Shown piece after piece: positions 1 through 10,572 of a stretch of 64,000 nt of DNA; the stretch's first letter is position 1, and each line of letters opens with the position of its first letter. The DNA lies in assembly GCA_963691655.1 (NCBI GenBank), contig OY829328.1:3252204-3316203 (forward strand), read 5' to 3'. Source of the stretch: Toxonevra muliebris (Eukaryota; Arthropoda; Insecta; Diptera; Pallopteridae). Below the pieces are notes generated by a model. It did not search any database and was not told where the DNA came from. It worked only from the letters and a program-made list of their open reading frames with translations. The position numbers and the translations under genes are program-made.

Positions 1-2
1 GC

Positions 3-98
3 GTACTAAAGAACCTAGTCTGTGGTTGCAAACAAAAAGCTATTGATACCCGCAAAGCGAATAGATCTGAAGCTATGCATTATCGGCATCACTGGTAA
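3..98 (+). CDS. Possible C-terminal coding end of an unidentified + strand gene (partial)
   Basis: A reading frame open from the window edge gives about 31 codons and stops with TAA at 96-98. Its end, residues RSEAMHYRHHW, is not recognised. What follows looks like a 3' UTR: AT-rich DNA with AATAAA at 337-342 and again at 350-355, just before the convergent 3' end of Mad1. No splice acceptor can be checked because the frame runs off the window. It could equally be chance; the only support is the open frame plus the poly(A)-signal context. Confidence 0.3.
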   Translation, partial: VLKNLVCGCKQKAIDTRKANRSEAMHYRHHW

Positions 99-336
99 AA
101 ATCTTTCAAAATATTCATTCTTTTTTCAGTTTTTTTTTTTATAAATATTATGATCTTATTGCGTTTTTACCCCAGACCACAGTTATTATTGCTAATGTCT
201 ATAAAAACATATACATTTTTTATTATTTTTTTAGGCTTTTTATTGAAGCTTATGAATTTAGTACTTAGTAATACAAGTGAAGTCGCATATATTAAATTTC
301 CACTTGTAGCCATCAATTTTATGATTTTTCTTTTTC

Positions 337-355
337 AATAAAGTTGGTAAATAAA
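337..355 (+). terminator. Candidate poly(A) signals of the upstream + strand gene
   Basis: Two AATAAA hexamers (337-342 and 350-355) lie about 240 bp after the TAA at 96-98, a normal 3' UTR length for a fly gene. They sit between that stop and the Mad1 stop codon at 541-543, which fits a convergent gene pair. This is inference from position and hexamer only. Confidence 0.35.
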
Positions 356-540
356 CAGTTATAATATTTATGCACTCTGTTGAAATTGAAAAAATGGAAA
401 TACAGAAAATTACAAAGCGAAAAAATCATGAAATCATAAAATTAAATACATACATTAATCAGTATATGTATTGGTTGCAACGTAAATATCGCAGTAGTAT
501 ACCTCTATCTCCTAGTGCTTCACCCTTCCCCGCGTAATCT

Positions 541-3500
541 TTATGACATTGTAACCGTTGTACGTTGAAATAGCTCTAAAGTTAATGCGCTCAAAAATGC
601 TGGCAGGGATTTATTACCGATCAATTGGCTTTCAATTAAAAGTTTTAGTGTCGCTGAATATGGCGTCTCCAGCATATCTAGAACATGATTTGACTCATTT
701 AAACGAAAATTAAGATAATCATCTGGGCTTTCGGCATACATGCTGGACAGTCTGTAAAATTGTATAATTGTATATTATTTATAGTTATGAATTATTTTAA
801 ATGAAAAATCGTGTGTATTACGTACTTGTAGTTCGTATTCAAGCCAACACGATCAATTCTATAACCAAACAGCATATAGCACACTTCTCGAAATTCCATG
901 CTCGCCGATTTGTAGCATTCTTTCATTTTCTTCATCTTCGAATTGGTCGATTCCAAATCGGCGCGCAATTGATTCAACTCTTTGATATTCATCGTCATGT
1001 TCGTGGTTTCATTGAGACGCGTTTGTGTCATTTCACTGTTATCTTCTTCGAGTTTCTTATTACGACGCTTGAGACGTTCAATCTGTAAAAAATAAAACAA
1101 TAAATATTTGCTCCTTATCGATAATCAAATCTCAACTAACCTCTGCTTGTAATTTCTCAATTAAATTATTTGCATTCTCATATGCTTCTGCTGCTGGATT
1201 GTTTGTCAAATGCACAACTTTATATTTGGCAATATTGAAGTCGCCCTTTAGACAACGATGCTCCAGCTCGAGCTCTAGCTCTTCTTTACGTCGTCTCAAG
1301 CGTTCATTATCCAAACGCAATGTATCCAGTTCTTTTTTAAAGTGATCATACCCTTCAGTATTTTCAATTGATTGATCTGCATTTGGCAAATGTTTAGCAT
1401 TTATTAGTTCCTTCTCCAAATTTGCGCACATGTCCTTATATCCAATGAGTGTTTTCTCAAGCATTTCTAAGCGTGCTCGCAATTGCAATTCAGGATTGCC
1501 CATGTCGCAAGTTGTTGTTGCATTAGAAACTATGAGAAAATATTAAACAAATATAAATTCACAATTTCCAGCCTGAAATTACGTGACAACACTTACTGGT
1601 GAGATCTTTCTCAAAATTTTCCAATAGTTGCTTATAGCAATCGCGTTCCTTAGACACTAGCAATAACTTTCTTTGTACTCGTTCTTTGAAGTTTTTATGA
1701 CGTTTCAATGCAACATTCAATTCCTCAATATTTTTGCAATATATTTCACATTTCTATTCAGGAATAATAAATTTATGTAAGAAAATAGTGAATAGAAGGT
1801 AAAACTTACCTGTTTATAATCAAGTAACTCGGATTCTATGCATTTAGTTTCTGATATATTTGTCTTGTTTTCAGAAACCATAATAATATCGTTTTGCAAG
1901 AGCTTTTCGATTCGGGAACGTAAAGCCATCGGACTTACGAGCGTATTAGGAGCACAATGATCTTGCGCAACTTTGACCCATTCTTTTAGCTCCTGTTCGA
2001 TGTGCGTCAATTTTACCTAGAGTTAGATTAATAAAGTTTTTTATAAAAAATCACACACTACCAAAACAATAAACTGTGTATGATACATAAATATGAATAT
2101 TATTTACAAAAAGTTGCATATGGCCTTATCTCGCTTTTGCAGAAAATTTTTCTTATATCACTTTTATTCGAAGCTACTTATATTAGGTATATGGAATTTT
2201 CTCAAAACTCTAACATTAAAAAGAAATTTCCGGGTATTGGTTGTATGAAGACGAATTTTGCCACCCCAAATTTCGCTTACAATAAAATTCCTCATGGAAT
2301 TGGAGGTACTGTAGGGAGGACGAGACGAGGCTGCCCGAACGGTCGGCTTCAGCGATTTTAAACCCCGGGTCACCACAGCGGCCCATATCGTCGCTATTTC
2401 CACAGCGGTCATCATCAGCAAGTCTACAGCGGCCATTATCGGCCATCCTCGGCATATCCAATAGCGCTAGCACACCAGCGGCCATCATCAGCATATTCAG
2501 CAACGGCTATCTTCGGCAAACATTGACAATTTAGTTAAAAAAAAAAAAAAATACTTTGTGAAGACCCTGGAAACTGATGAGCTTACCCCAGCTATAAATT
2601 TACGTCGTTACAGTGGTTTTAGCAGCCAACCTATGACATGTAAATTGTTCATAACTATACAAATACCTGCAAAGCAACAGCTTCATTACGGCCGCCTTCT
2701 TCTCTTTCTAGACGTGTCTTTAAATCATGAACCTGCTCTTCCATTAACAATTTATTACCCAAAAGCTCCTGAAGACTTTTGTTATTTGCACGTAAACGTT
2801 CAATTTCTTTATTCAGATCTGGAATGCTCAAGAGACGTGTCTGTGAGGTCTACAATTAAATATATAAATAAACCAAATAATTCTTTTAAACAATTTCAAA
2901 TTACTTTAGTTATTTCCTTCCAATCGCTATACGAAGCTATTTCATATTCAAGCTCCTTAATGCGCGAATTGGCACACTCCAAATCTTGCTGCTCCTTTTC
3001 GTATTGCAATTTTAATTCATCATAGGAAGAAGCACGCACTTTAAAGTCACTCAATTGGCTGCGCACCTTGGCCAGTTCATCAGTAACTAATTCTAATTCC
3101 TAGGAGAAAATTATGTGTTTATTACGAATTTACAATTTTTTGATAAACAATTTCAAATTCACTACCATTTCCAACTTATCCGAAAGACGACGATACTCGC
3201 TCAATTCATTGGTCATACTATTTTGTATCTGCCGAGAATTCTCTTCAGCTTCTATTTTGGAACGCTGCAATTTATGCACAGTTTCCTCGAAGCTATGCTT
3301 CTGCTGATTCAGCTCCTTTTGCGTCTTGAGAAGTTCCTGTTTTGCAGATTGCTCTCGTTTACGCACCGCTTGCATATGTTTTTCCATGTCATCGATTTTA
3401 TTCGCAGAAAAATCACATTGCTTTTTTAGTTCACACACTTTGCTCTCGTACAAAGTTTCCATTTCAGCGCGAACTTTATGCTGCCTATCAATTTCTTGCT

Positions 3501-3912
3501 TTAGTTTTGTAATCTGAAAAGGGGAAAATAAATTTCTATCCACTTTAAATTTTTGTTTGATATCCCATACTCTTGTTTTAGCTTCGATAAGATCCGCTTT
3601 AATGCGTCGTGTCTCCCATGGACTTGGTGGCAGCACCAAGCTGCTAATATTCAATGATGAGTTGCTCTTATTAGCGCCGTTACCATTTAACTGCGAATCA
3701 TCCTGCGTGTTGGAGTAGCGCCGCTTTTTGGGAACTACAGAAAGCATCATGATAAATTGTGTTTATCTACGGCTTGTATTTTACGTACCTGTTCCTGAAT
3801 CATTTAATGAGTCGTTCAAGTACTCAAAACTCAGTTTTTTGGGTGCAGAATGCGTAACGCTATCATTGAACTTAGCCATGATTTTATCAAAATTTGTTTT
3901 TATATCCTCCAT
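541..3912 (-). CDS. Mad1: Mitotic spindle checkpoint protein Mad1, ten exons
   Basis: Mad1 is the kinetochore and nuclear-pore coiled-coil protein that recruits and converts Mad2 in the spindle assembly checkpoint. I joined ten minus-strand exons: 3912-3789, 3734-3571, 3513-3166, 3099-2905, 2849-2667, 2016-1810, 1753-1597, 1529-1141, 1082-826 and 751-541. All introns have GT..AG ends, the frames agree, and the total is 2235 nt (744 aa). Residues about 90-650 are mostly Lys/Glu/Gln-rich coiled coil. The Mad2-interaction motif reads KVVHLTNNP (563-571), matching the human MAD1 motif in kind and place. The C-terminal domain (about 645-744) has the family signatures EFREVCYMLFGYRID, then MYAESPDDYLNFRLNE, then SLPAFLSALTLELF. 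The usual RLK-type Bub1-contact box appears as KMK (about 641-643). The start ATG at 3912 follows a CAAAA context. Intron 5 (2017-2666) is long and repeat-filled; the others are 54-74 nt. Confidence 0.95.
2370..2525. repeat. Degenerate minisatellite inside Mad1 intron 5
   Basis: About five imperfect copies of a motif like CAGCGGCCATCATCGGCA, with 20-45 bp spacing, lie in the 650-nt intron between Mad1 exons 5 and 6. The block is far GC-richer than the surrounding intron and is followed by an A-tract at 2537-2550. The open frames across it on both strands are products of the repeat and have no splice support. Confidence 0.6.
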
Positions 3913-5149
3913 TTTTGTTGCTTTTTTCTTGCTATCAATCGTCAAATTTTTTCACCACCACTTATTGACAAGCCCACATGCACAAACTTCTTATAGGCGT
4001 AGCAAATCAATAATGTTTGAGTTACTTTTAAAGTATTGCAACAATTTACAAATTTTCACAAAATGCGATAAATTTGCACACCAAAAAAAAAAAAAAAAAA
4101 AACAACCGCTTGCCAACAACTGAGAATATGCACAGAGTTGTACAAAGTTTAACATTAATTATTAAAAACTACTAAATTAAAGGCAATGCCAGTGGTGCCA
4201 CATCATAGTAATGTAAAACTCATTTCCACTACGTTTTCTTGCGACAAGTCGAGTTCGATGAACAATGGACAGGCCTTCTTTTGTATTTATATATACACAA
4301 GTTGTTAGAATCTAGAAATAAACAGTTTAAATACATAAGAAAATAAATAATTTTTAACTTTAAAAACAATGAAATATTTAGAAGACTGAAAAATTATAAT
4401 TAATCTTAATGTAAATAAAGTAGAAAAAGTAAAATGCTATACAAAAATTTCTGTGCGTTTCGTTATACACGTCAAAAATGTAGTTTACCGTATTTGTATA
4501 AAATATATTTTTTATCATCAGAACTCTATACCCAACCTTGTACTAGTATTTCTTTTTTAATTAATCGGTGAATGTATCACTTATTTGGAAGGCAAGCGAT
4601 GTTGGCACAATAATTGCTCTAGGGGATTTTTTATTGAAGTATACCGAATTTAGTAATTTGCTTTAGAATTTTCTTAAATGTTACTCTTTGAAAATTTCAC
4701 TTATGCATACCACGGGGGGTACCACGCCCACTTCACCGACTTTGCCCATTTCAAAACATTACCTTGAAATCGACTTTCGTTGTATTGGTATCAAAGGTTG
4801 TAACTTAACACAACGGGCAAGTCTATCAAATTTAGATTTCTTTACTGTTACGTTAAGTGGCACTTCACAAAGTGCTGCTGTGTTTCATGTCAAATGAATA
4901 ATTTATTTATTAAATTGTTTTATTGTTTACTATTTGAAAATGATTTTTTCACTTCTGGTATGTTTTGCATAAGTTTAAATTAAACTCCAAAAGCAAATTT
5001 TTCTGCATAATTTTTGTCTTTTTGAAGAACTTGAAGGCATATTATTTTTTTTTTTTTTGTTTTTTTGATATGATACATTATTATAATCAGGATTAAGTTT
5101 TGTTATGCGCTGCTATACTACGTTAAGTTACGCTAAAGTTTAAAACACA
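3913..5149. other. Mad1 upstream and intergenic DNA, no gene seen
   Basis: The first part is the presumed Mad1 5' UTR and promoter: pyrimidine-rich sequence directly before the ATG and an A-tract at 4083-4101. No TATA box or other clear core element was recognised. Around 4690-4790 there is a stretch (ACCACGCCCACTTCACC) resembling the dispersed repeat seen at 28280, 29110 and 29250. The 69-codon frame over it looks fortuitous. Confidence 0.5.
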
Positions 5150-5580
5150 ATTGTATACGACGGTAAAGCGGTCGATGGAAAGTGTGCAGCTGTTGAGCTG
5201 CCACAGTGAAATACGCTCTAGTAAACACAATTGCGGCGGTGACGGCAATCAGCCATTCTCGACAAATTTTATCATTTTATCAAATTATCATATGCATGGC
5301 TCAATAATAAGGTTATAGCAGCGCTACAAATACAAAATCGACCTATATTTGGTTTCTGTATGCAGGTAATCCCTTTCTTCTGTCAAGTTCATTATGAAAC
5401 AGCTAATTTATTTTGGTCTCATATTGTTTTGCTTGATTTATTTGACATAAGAATCAGACGAATCAATCGAGAAGAAGAAGAGGGCTATACCGGTGGCATA
5501 ACCTCATTATTGAGCCATGTGAGGATGTATATTTTAATTTTGACAGCCAGTAGCCGTTGACCGCTTCTCCGTCGTACAAT
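5150..5580. mobile_element. Foldback / MITE-like inverted-repeat element between Mad1 and Uba4
   Basis: The ends are inverted copies of each other: ATTGTATACGACGG at 5150 and the reverse complement ATTGTACGACGG ending at 5580, each continuing into AAGCGGTC. The inner ends also pair: CATGGCTCAATAATAAGGTTAT (5295-5316) against 5497-5519, with three mismatches. The left arm is longer than the right (about 170 against 85 bp), implying insertions or deletions. The loop (5320-5496) carries no recognisable ORF. No clear target duplication is visible. The structure is read directly; the element class is unknown. Confidence 0.65.
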
Positions 5581-5745
5581 GCAATTGGGTTTTAATCTTA
5601 AGTTTCTATGATAAGACCTTCGGTTAAAACTATGGTCAATACCAGTATTGATATTTAAGAAAACGAAAGAAAACATCGAGTGCAAGAGCATTAAATTTAG
5701 TTTTACATACAGATGTGCAGGCCGTGCGTTAAATTCCTATTGTAT

Positions 5746-5796
5746 GCTTATGCTCTTTTATATAAAAGGTGCTTATGCTCTTTTATATAATAGTGC
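5746..5796. repeat. Two-copy direct tandem duplication, about 25 bp
   Basis: The segment TATGCTCTTTTATATAA occurs twice in a row, separated by AAGGTGCT, in the region upstream of Uba4. It looks like a recent short tandem duplication and has no evident function. Confidence 0.7.
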
Positions 5797-5800
5797 CTAA

Positions 5801-6349
5801 TTTATTTGGTGAAGTTTCCTTATTTTTTATGTACATTCTATATAATTTTATATCTAATATTTTCTACCAAACAAAATAATTGCAACTATTGAATATTTAA
5901 AACTAAACATAATTCATAATTTTTGATGCAAGTGTCGTGGTATGGTATAGCTTTATTTAATGCATATGAATTGTACATTGTACAATGTTACGTCAAAACG
6001 AAGAAAATATAATAAAACAATTTTATATGAAATGCGTCGTGTTAGAGCAAATCGGACAATGCCATTCAGCTCAATGCATTTGTGTTATGTAGATCACACC
6101 TCTTTTACGTAAATCGGATTCAAAAGGATACAATTTGTACGTAATTTAGGCCCTTTCAGAAAATTAAAATATCAACACTGGTCAATACAAATAGCACATT
6201 CAAAATAAATAAGTGTGGCACTTCAGAATTTCGCGCAGCTGATTGTATTAGATATTTTCGTCTTATTTTTATTTAGCTGTACGTAGTTATTTTATTTTGC
6301 AATTTTTATAATAAAGTCGACTGAAGTTGATGAGAAATTATTATACAAA
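5801..6349. promoter_or_regulatory. Upstream region and 5' UTR of Uba4, no defined core element
   Basis: AT-rich DNA leads into the Uba4 start. A GC-richer patch around 6225-6245 (TTTCGCGCAGCTGATTG) lies about 110 bp before the ATG and could be near the transcription start, but no TATA, Inr or DRE match is convincing. The start codon context ATACAAAATG fits the fly consensus. Confidence 0.3.
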
Positions 6350-7705
6350 ATGTCTTCACGAGAACTGGAAGATGTTAAAGTCGAAATTGAAAACATACGT
6401 GCCGAAATACAACAATTGCATAAAAATATATCAATAAAGGAGCGGCGATTACGTGAGTTGGAGGCATTAGCAGCACAAGCCGAAGATGAATCAACAACAT
6501 CTAGTAGCTCCACGAGGTTAAAAATAAATGAATTAAGCAACGATGATATAGCTCGCTACAGCCGCCAACTTATACTTCCTGGTTTTGGGGTGCCTGCACA
6601 GCTACAACTCAAGCATAGCTCCTTCCTCGTTGTGGGCATGGGCGGATTAGGTTGTCCGGCTGCTCAATACCTACTTGCAGCAGGTTGTGGACGTATCGGT
6701 CTAGTTGATTACGATGTTGTGGAGCGAAGTAATTTTCATAGGCAAACTCTGCACACTGAGACACGCATTGGTCTACCTAAAGTAGAATCTGCATATCAGG
6801 CATTAATGGAGATAAATCCAAACTGCAAGATCGATACACATCGCTTGTTGTTACGTAGTGAAAATGCATTGCAGTTGATTGAATCGTATGATGTAGTACT
6901 TGACTGTACAGACAACGTTGCAACGAGATATTTACTAAACGACACATGTGTAATGCTGCACAAACCTTTAATCTCTGGTAGCGCTTTACAACTAGATGGT
7001 CAGTTAACAGTTTATCATTATGGAGAGACGGGACCATGTTATCGTTGTCTGTTCCCGGTGCCACCACCACCAGAGACAGTCACCAATTGCGGTGATGGTG
7101 GAGTGTTGGGTGCAGTAACTGGTGCTATCGGTTCTCTGCAAGCATTGGAGGCTATTAAGGTTGCTGTTGGACTTGGCGATGTGTTAGCAGGTCGTTTACT
7201 AATTTTTGATGGTGCGCGCTGCACATTCCGGAACATAAAACTGCGTCCGCGTCGTAGCAACTGTGATGTCTGTTCTGCTGAGCCAATGATTACACACCTT
7301 ATAAACTATGAGCAATTTTGTGGTATGCAAGCTTCTGATAGCGATCATGCTCTCACAATTCTAGATGAAGATCAACGCGTTACTGTGCAGCAATACCGCA
7401 AACTGCAATCGCAACCACATTTATTAATTGATGTTCGCTCAGAGGCGGAATTCGATATTTGCCGCCTACCGGAAGCGGTGAATGTACCATTAAAGCAAGT
7501 GCTCGACGATAGTTATGTGGAACGATTTGCACAGAAGCTGTCTAATGATCAGTTTCCAATTGTGGTGTTGTGCCGACGAGGTAACGATTCGCAAATTGCT
7601 GTACAACATATGCGCAATAGATTCCCGAAAAATTTAATTCGTGATGTTATCGGTGGACTGCATGCATGGCACTATAAAATTGACAAAGAATTTCCAATTT
7701 ACTAA
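6350..7705 (+). CDS. Uba4: Adenylyltransferase and sulfurtransferase MOCS3 / Uba4 (Urm1-activating E1)
   Basis: A single intronless frame of 451 aa, the length expected for insect Uba4/MOCS3. This cytosolic enzyme adenylates the C-terminal glycine of Urm1 (tRNA 2-thiolation, urmylation) and of the molybdopterin-synthase small subunit, then transfers sulfur from its rhodanese domain. Visible parts: N-terminal coiled coil (about 1-45); ThiF/E1-like domain with nucleotide loop GMGGLG (96-101), D120 and N128 of the ATP site and the DCTDN segment (185-189); zinc-binding CxxC pairs C230/C233 and C305/C308; the TNCGDGGV segment with candidate catalytic C247; and a C-terminal rhodanese domain (about 340-451) with active-site loop CRRGNDS around C408. 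The start ATG sits in an ACAAAATG context and the coiled coil follows at once. AATAAA at 7778-7783 fits its 3' end. All key residues are present, so it looks functional. Confidence 0.97.
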   Translation: MSSRELEDVKVEIENIRAEIQQLHKNISIKERRLRELEALAAQAEDESTTSSSSTRLKINELSNDDIARYSRQLILPGFGVPAQLQLKHSSFLVVGMGGLGCPAAQYLLAAGCGRIGLVDYDVVERSNFHRQTLHTETRIGLPKVESAYQALMEINPNCKIDTHRLLLRSENALQLIESYDVVLDCTDNVATRYLLNDTCVMLHKPLISGSALQLDGQLTVYHYGETGPCYRCLFPVPPPPETVTNCGDGGVLGAVTGAIGSLQALEAIKVAVGLGDVLAGRLLIFDGARCTFRNIKLRPRRSNCDVCSAEPMITHLINYEQFCGMQASDSDHALTILDEDQRVTVQQYRKLQSQPHLLIDVRSEAEFDICRLPEAVNVPLKQVLDDSYVERFAQKLSNDQFPIVVLCRRGNDSQIAVQHMRNRFPKNLIRDVIGGLHAWHYKIDKEFPIY

Positions 7706-7777
7706 GCGGTGTGAGCGCTAGTGGGTGACTTAATTAAGTAAAAAGCTTTAAAGAAAATTATGCATTAAAGCATTTAA

Positions 7778-7783
7778 AATAAA
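7778..7783 (+). terminator. Poly(A) signal of Uba4
   Basis: AATAAA lies 73 bp after the Uba4 stop codon. A second copy near 7834 could be an alternative. Assignment is by position. Confidence 0.6.
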
Positions 7784-7789
7784 GAAATT

Positions 7790-8354
7790 TAATTATAATA
7801 ATATTTATATAATCTTTCTAAAATTTACTTTTTAAATAAACTGTAAAATTGATTAGTTTGAAATAGATGTAAGGCTTAATTATGAATAAGCTCAACAAAC
7901 AGTTTTTCCAAGAAGCACATAGCAAGGTATTTAGAGTAGGCGAATCAGATGTACGTTTTGTAACAATACAGCTTGTTATCAGTGATTTTAGCGAGTGACT
8001 TGCTTGAAGTCACTTGCAGATGCAATGTGGCGATTTTATTATTTCGAATAATGAATCATTCATTTCACAAGAATATACGAAGAATAAAAGAAATTTTCCA
8101 TGAACTCGGCTCTACATGTATAAACTATATATATCTACAAGCCTTAACCTCTATTGGCTCATACAGCTTTACTTCCTTTCGCCGTTCGATATTGGAAAAA
8201 TTTCCTTTAATTGATCAAATCAATTGATCTTTGTTCCACTTGTAATGAAATAGTTCAATAGTAATGAAATTTTATTTGTATTATAATAAGTCGATCGTTT
8301 GGGTATGAACGTAAGTAAGTAGGAACAAAATAGAAAATTTATGTTCTCCTGAAG
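7790..8354. other. Intergenic DNA downstream of Uba4, nothing recognised
   Basis: AT-rich sequence without a supported gene. The 84-codon frame at 7973-8227 has no recognisable features and overlaps no splice or start signal. Confidence 0.5.
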
Positions 8355-8520
8355 TGGCTGTTCACACGGGTTCAAGCATTAACTGCTGCCTGAAAAAGAC
8401 AGGTAGAAAAAATAGGTAGTAAGACAGAGATAGAAACTCCCCTGTCTTTTTCTAACTACCTATTTTTTCTGCCTCTCTCTTTCAGACAGGCGTTCATGCT
8501 TGAGCCCGTGTGAACAGCCA
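8355..8520. mobile_element. Palindromic MITE, 166 bp
   Basis: The two halves are inverted copies almost to the centre. Both ends read TGGCTGTTCACACGGG inward, followed by CTCAAGCAT-like and AGAAAAAATAGGTAGT blocks on each arm; only a few mismatches and a short centre (about 8430-8445) break the pairing. No ORF is present. Flanks (CTGAAG and GTAAGT) show no clear target duplication, so the superfamily is not assigned. Confidence 0.75.
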
Positions 8521-8789
8521 GTAAGTAGAGGAGCCGAGCACAGCCCTCATAATTTAATATATATCCAATTCAGCAAATATAGATAACTCATATAAACACA
8601 GGGTATTATAAATATAAAAAAGATTCAAAATTCATTAACTGATAGGACCCATTGAAGGTCTAACAATATTTGACAATCTTTTTTATAGATTGAAAATAGC
8701 TAAACGTTCCGAATGTACAGTTGCATGTAAGTAAAGTATGGTTATAATCATAGTACATCTCAGTACATTTTATGAAATTTTCTTTTATC

Positions 8790-9032
8790 TTTAAGGCAAA
8801 GAAGAAGCCTTTATAAACTACTGTCCAAATGAGAAAAAGGTTATTGTGGGCCAAAGTTAAGCGATTGTGGGTGCAGCGACAATGGGACTCCATCAGATTT
8901 AGTAATGAAGCCAAATTTATTGCGTGCGTCGGAGATTCTAGATCATTCTTTGTACGAACTAAAAAAGGAGCGTTTAATAGTGATTTCATAATGAGGATGG
9001 TTAAGTTCGCAGAAAGTGTTATATTTTATTGA
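8790..9032 (+). pseudogene. Tc1-like transposase fragment
   Basis: The + frame from 8829 reads MRKRLLWAKVKRLWVQRQW, then DSIRFSNEAKF, matching the Tc1 transposase stretch that leads into the second catalytic region (pattern W..V.FSDESKF). It continues to TKKGAFNSDFIMRMVKFAE, where intact Tc1 proteins carry the VKFGGGSVMVW-like block, and then hits a stop. The canonical SDE is changed to SNE, so the catalytic Asp is lost. Upstream, KKKPL just before 8829 in another frame suggests a frameshift. No terminal inverted repeats were identified. This is a dead remnant of about 240 bp. Confidence 0.7.
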
Positions 9033-9334
9033 AACATAATACATAGCACTCACTCAAAAAATACGCTTAAACGTCTCCAAAATGAGCAAAGAAATCGTTT
9101 ATCATCCATAGCTTTCGGATGTTGGGTTGTTTCCTTTATAAGCTTCTAAAATATGCGTGACATTAAATTTTATGATATTGTTTAGTGTCATCAACTTTTG
9201 TAACTTACTCGAACCACAAGAAAGTTCACAACCACACACACACCAGCCATACAAAAGGAACCCAGTTGCACAAACAGTGAGTACTCCTCAAACGATTAAT
9301 GATTTCATTACTCCAAAAGGAGGGATAAACGAGC

Positions 9335-10171
9335 AACTCCAATACAGTAACAAAATTTTTGAATTTCACTAACTTTATATGGTCTATTTTTAGAAATAAT
9401 GATAAACAGAGACAGCCTGATTGAGTAGTTCAAATTTGTATATCTTACTTTCTCTTGCCCAGTTAACTCTTGACGGTAGGTAGGGCAAAAACTACCCCAC
9501 ATATTTTTTTATGCACAGTGTGATATATTTTAACCCACCTCGAAAAGTTGAAATTACTTATAGTCACACAGTTTAATATTTTACATATAGTTTCTCATTC
9601 TGCTGATAATGATATAAACCAAAAAAATTTCTATGCAACTGGTGTTTTTATTTTCTTTAAAATTGTGTGCATCAAAGAGTTAAAAATCAGTAACTAGTAC
9701 TAGAATCATTGCAAGAATAAAAGAAACAAAATTCAATTACAATAAATTTGCTTGTGTGGCTCAGTAGGTAAACGCGTCGTTTAATATTCGCAATGCGAAT
9801 TTTTCGAGCACAGGTTCGAGCCTGGAAAAAGGCCACTCAAGAAAATAATAAAATTAAAAAATAAATGAGATTTGAACCTAGGCACACATAAGTGCTTACT
9901 CTGGCGGTTTAGACAAGTAGTCTGTCTGTGGCGTCATGAATTTTGCGAGGAACTATTTCGGAGTTTTGTTTTTCTATCAGATGCAAGTGAGCTCATGCTC
10001 GTAATCGTGTCCTCCTTTTGGAGGCTAAAACGAGTACTCCCATGCCCTAGGGCATGCAATGTTAAAAAGGAGTACAAAATGCAAGAGCTCTGGAGCAATA
10101 GGGAGTAATCGATTGCTCGCTTTTGAGCGCTCAATGATTACTCCTACGATCATCCACAGTTCAACTGGGAA
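9335..10171. repeat. Dispersed hairpin-rich repeat, copy 1 (interrupted)
   Basis: This is the same family as 42380-42714. Shared blocks include ACTCCAATACAGTAACAAA, GGCGTCATGAATTTTG, TTTTGGAGGCTAAAACGAG and AAGGAGTACAAAATGCAAG. Copy 1 is split by a foreign segment at 9418-9873 that carries a tRNA-like unit. The family contains several perfect small palindromes, for example CATGCCCTAGGGCATG near 10040. The frames crossing it (such as 9872-10108 and 42220-42669) share a peptide only because the DNA is repeated. Confidence 0.8.
9752..9873 (+). mobile_element. tRNA-derived retroposon (SINE-like) inserted in the dispersed repeat
   Basis: There is a pol III A-box-like TGGCTCAGTAGG at 9758-9769 and a B-box-like GGTTCGAGCCT at 9814-9824. 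The ends pair as an acceptor-like stem (CTTGTGTGGC with GCCACTCAAG), and ATTCGCAATGCGAAT fills the anticodon-arm position but leaves only a 5-nt loop, so it is not a functional tRNA. An A-rich tail (9843-9866) follows. AATAAAT occurs at 9742-9748 and 9860-9866, a possible short target duplication. Homology of the host repeat resumes at 9874. Confidence 0.5.
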
Positions 10172-10572
10172 ATTAAGCCAAAAGTCAAATACAGAATATT
10201 CACACACACATAAACCTATATGTATGCACTTCCGTATACATTATACATATTTATGTTTAGAATATGTATAAATGTATGTATATATGCTCACAAAAAACTC
10301 AATTGTTTGAATTGGATTTTGAGTAGGAGTAGGTACACCATGGAGAGTACTTAAGCGCACTTTTTTTCATTTTATCAACATAGCTGATAAAATGATGCTG
10401 CCCCCTATATTCATACAAACACACACATACTCAAACACATAGAAGCATCCTAAATGTTTTTGTCACGGTAAGTGAGCTTTGAGTGTTGTTTTTACCCGAA
10501 AAGTATGTAGTAATAAATTTGCACTCTTTGTTAACGCACATGCATACTAACATACACGATCTTATATGTATA
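10172..10572. other. Non-coding stretch with microsatellites
   Basis: ATGT/ACAC-type simple repeats (10200-10290). A perfect 9-bp hairpin, ATTTTATCA..TGATAAAAT with a 7-nt loop, lies at about 10370-10394. No gene is supported. Confidence 0.5.

Noticed and set aside
2558..3025. 155-codon + strand frame
   Set aside because: It lies antisense over Mad1 exons 4 and 5, whose splice sites and coiled-coil protein are well supported; it is a shadow frame.
4688..4897. 69-codon + frame with Thr/Pro-rich start
   Set aside because: Coincides with a fragment of the CCACGCCCACTT dispersed repeat.
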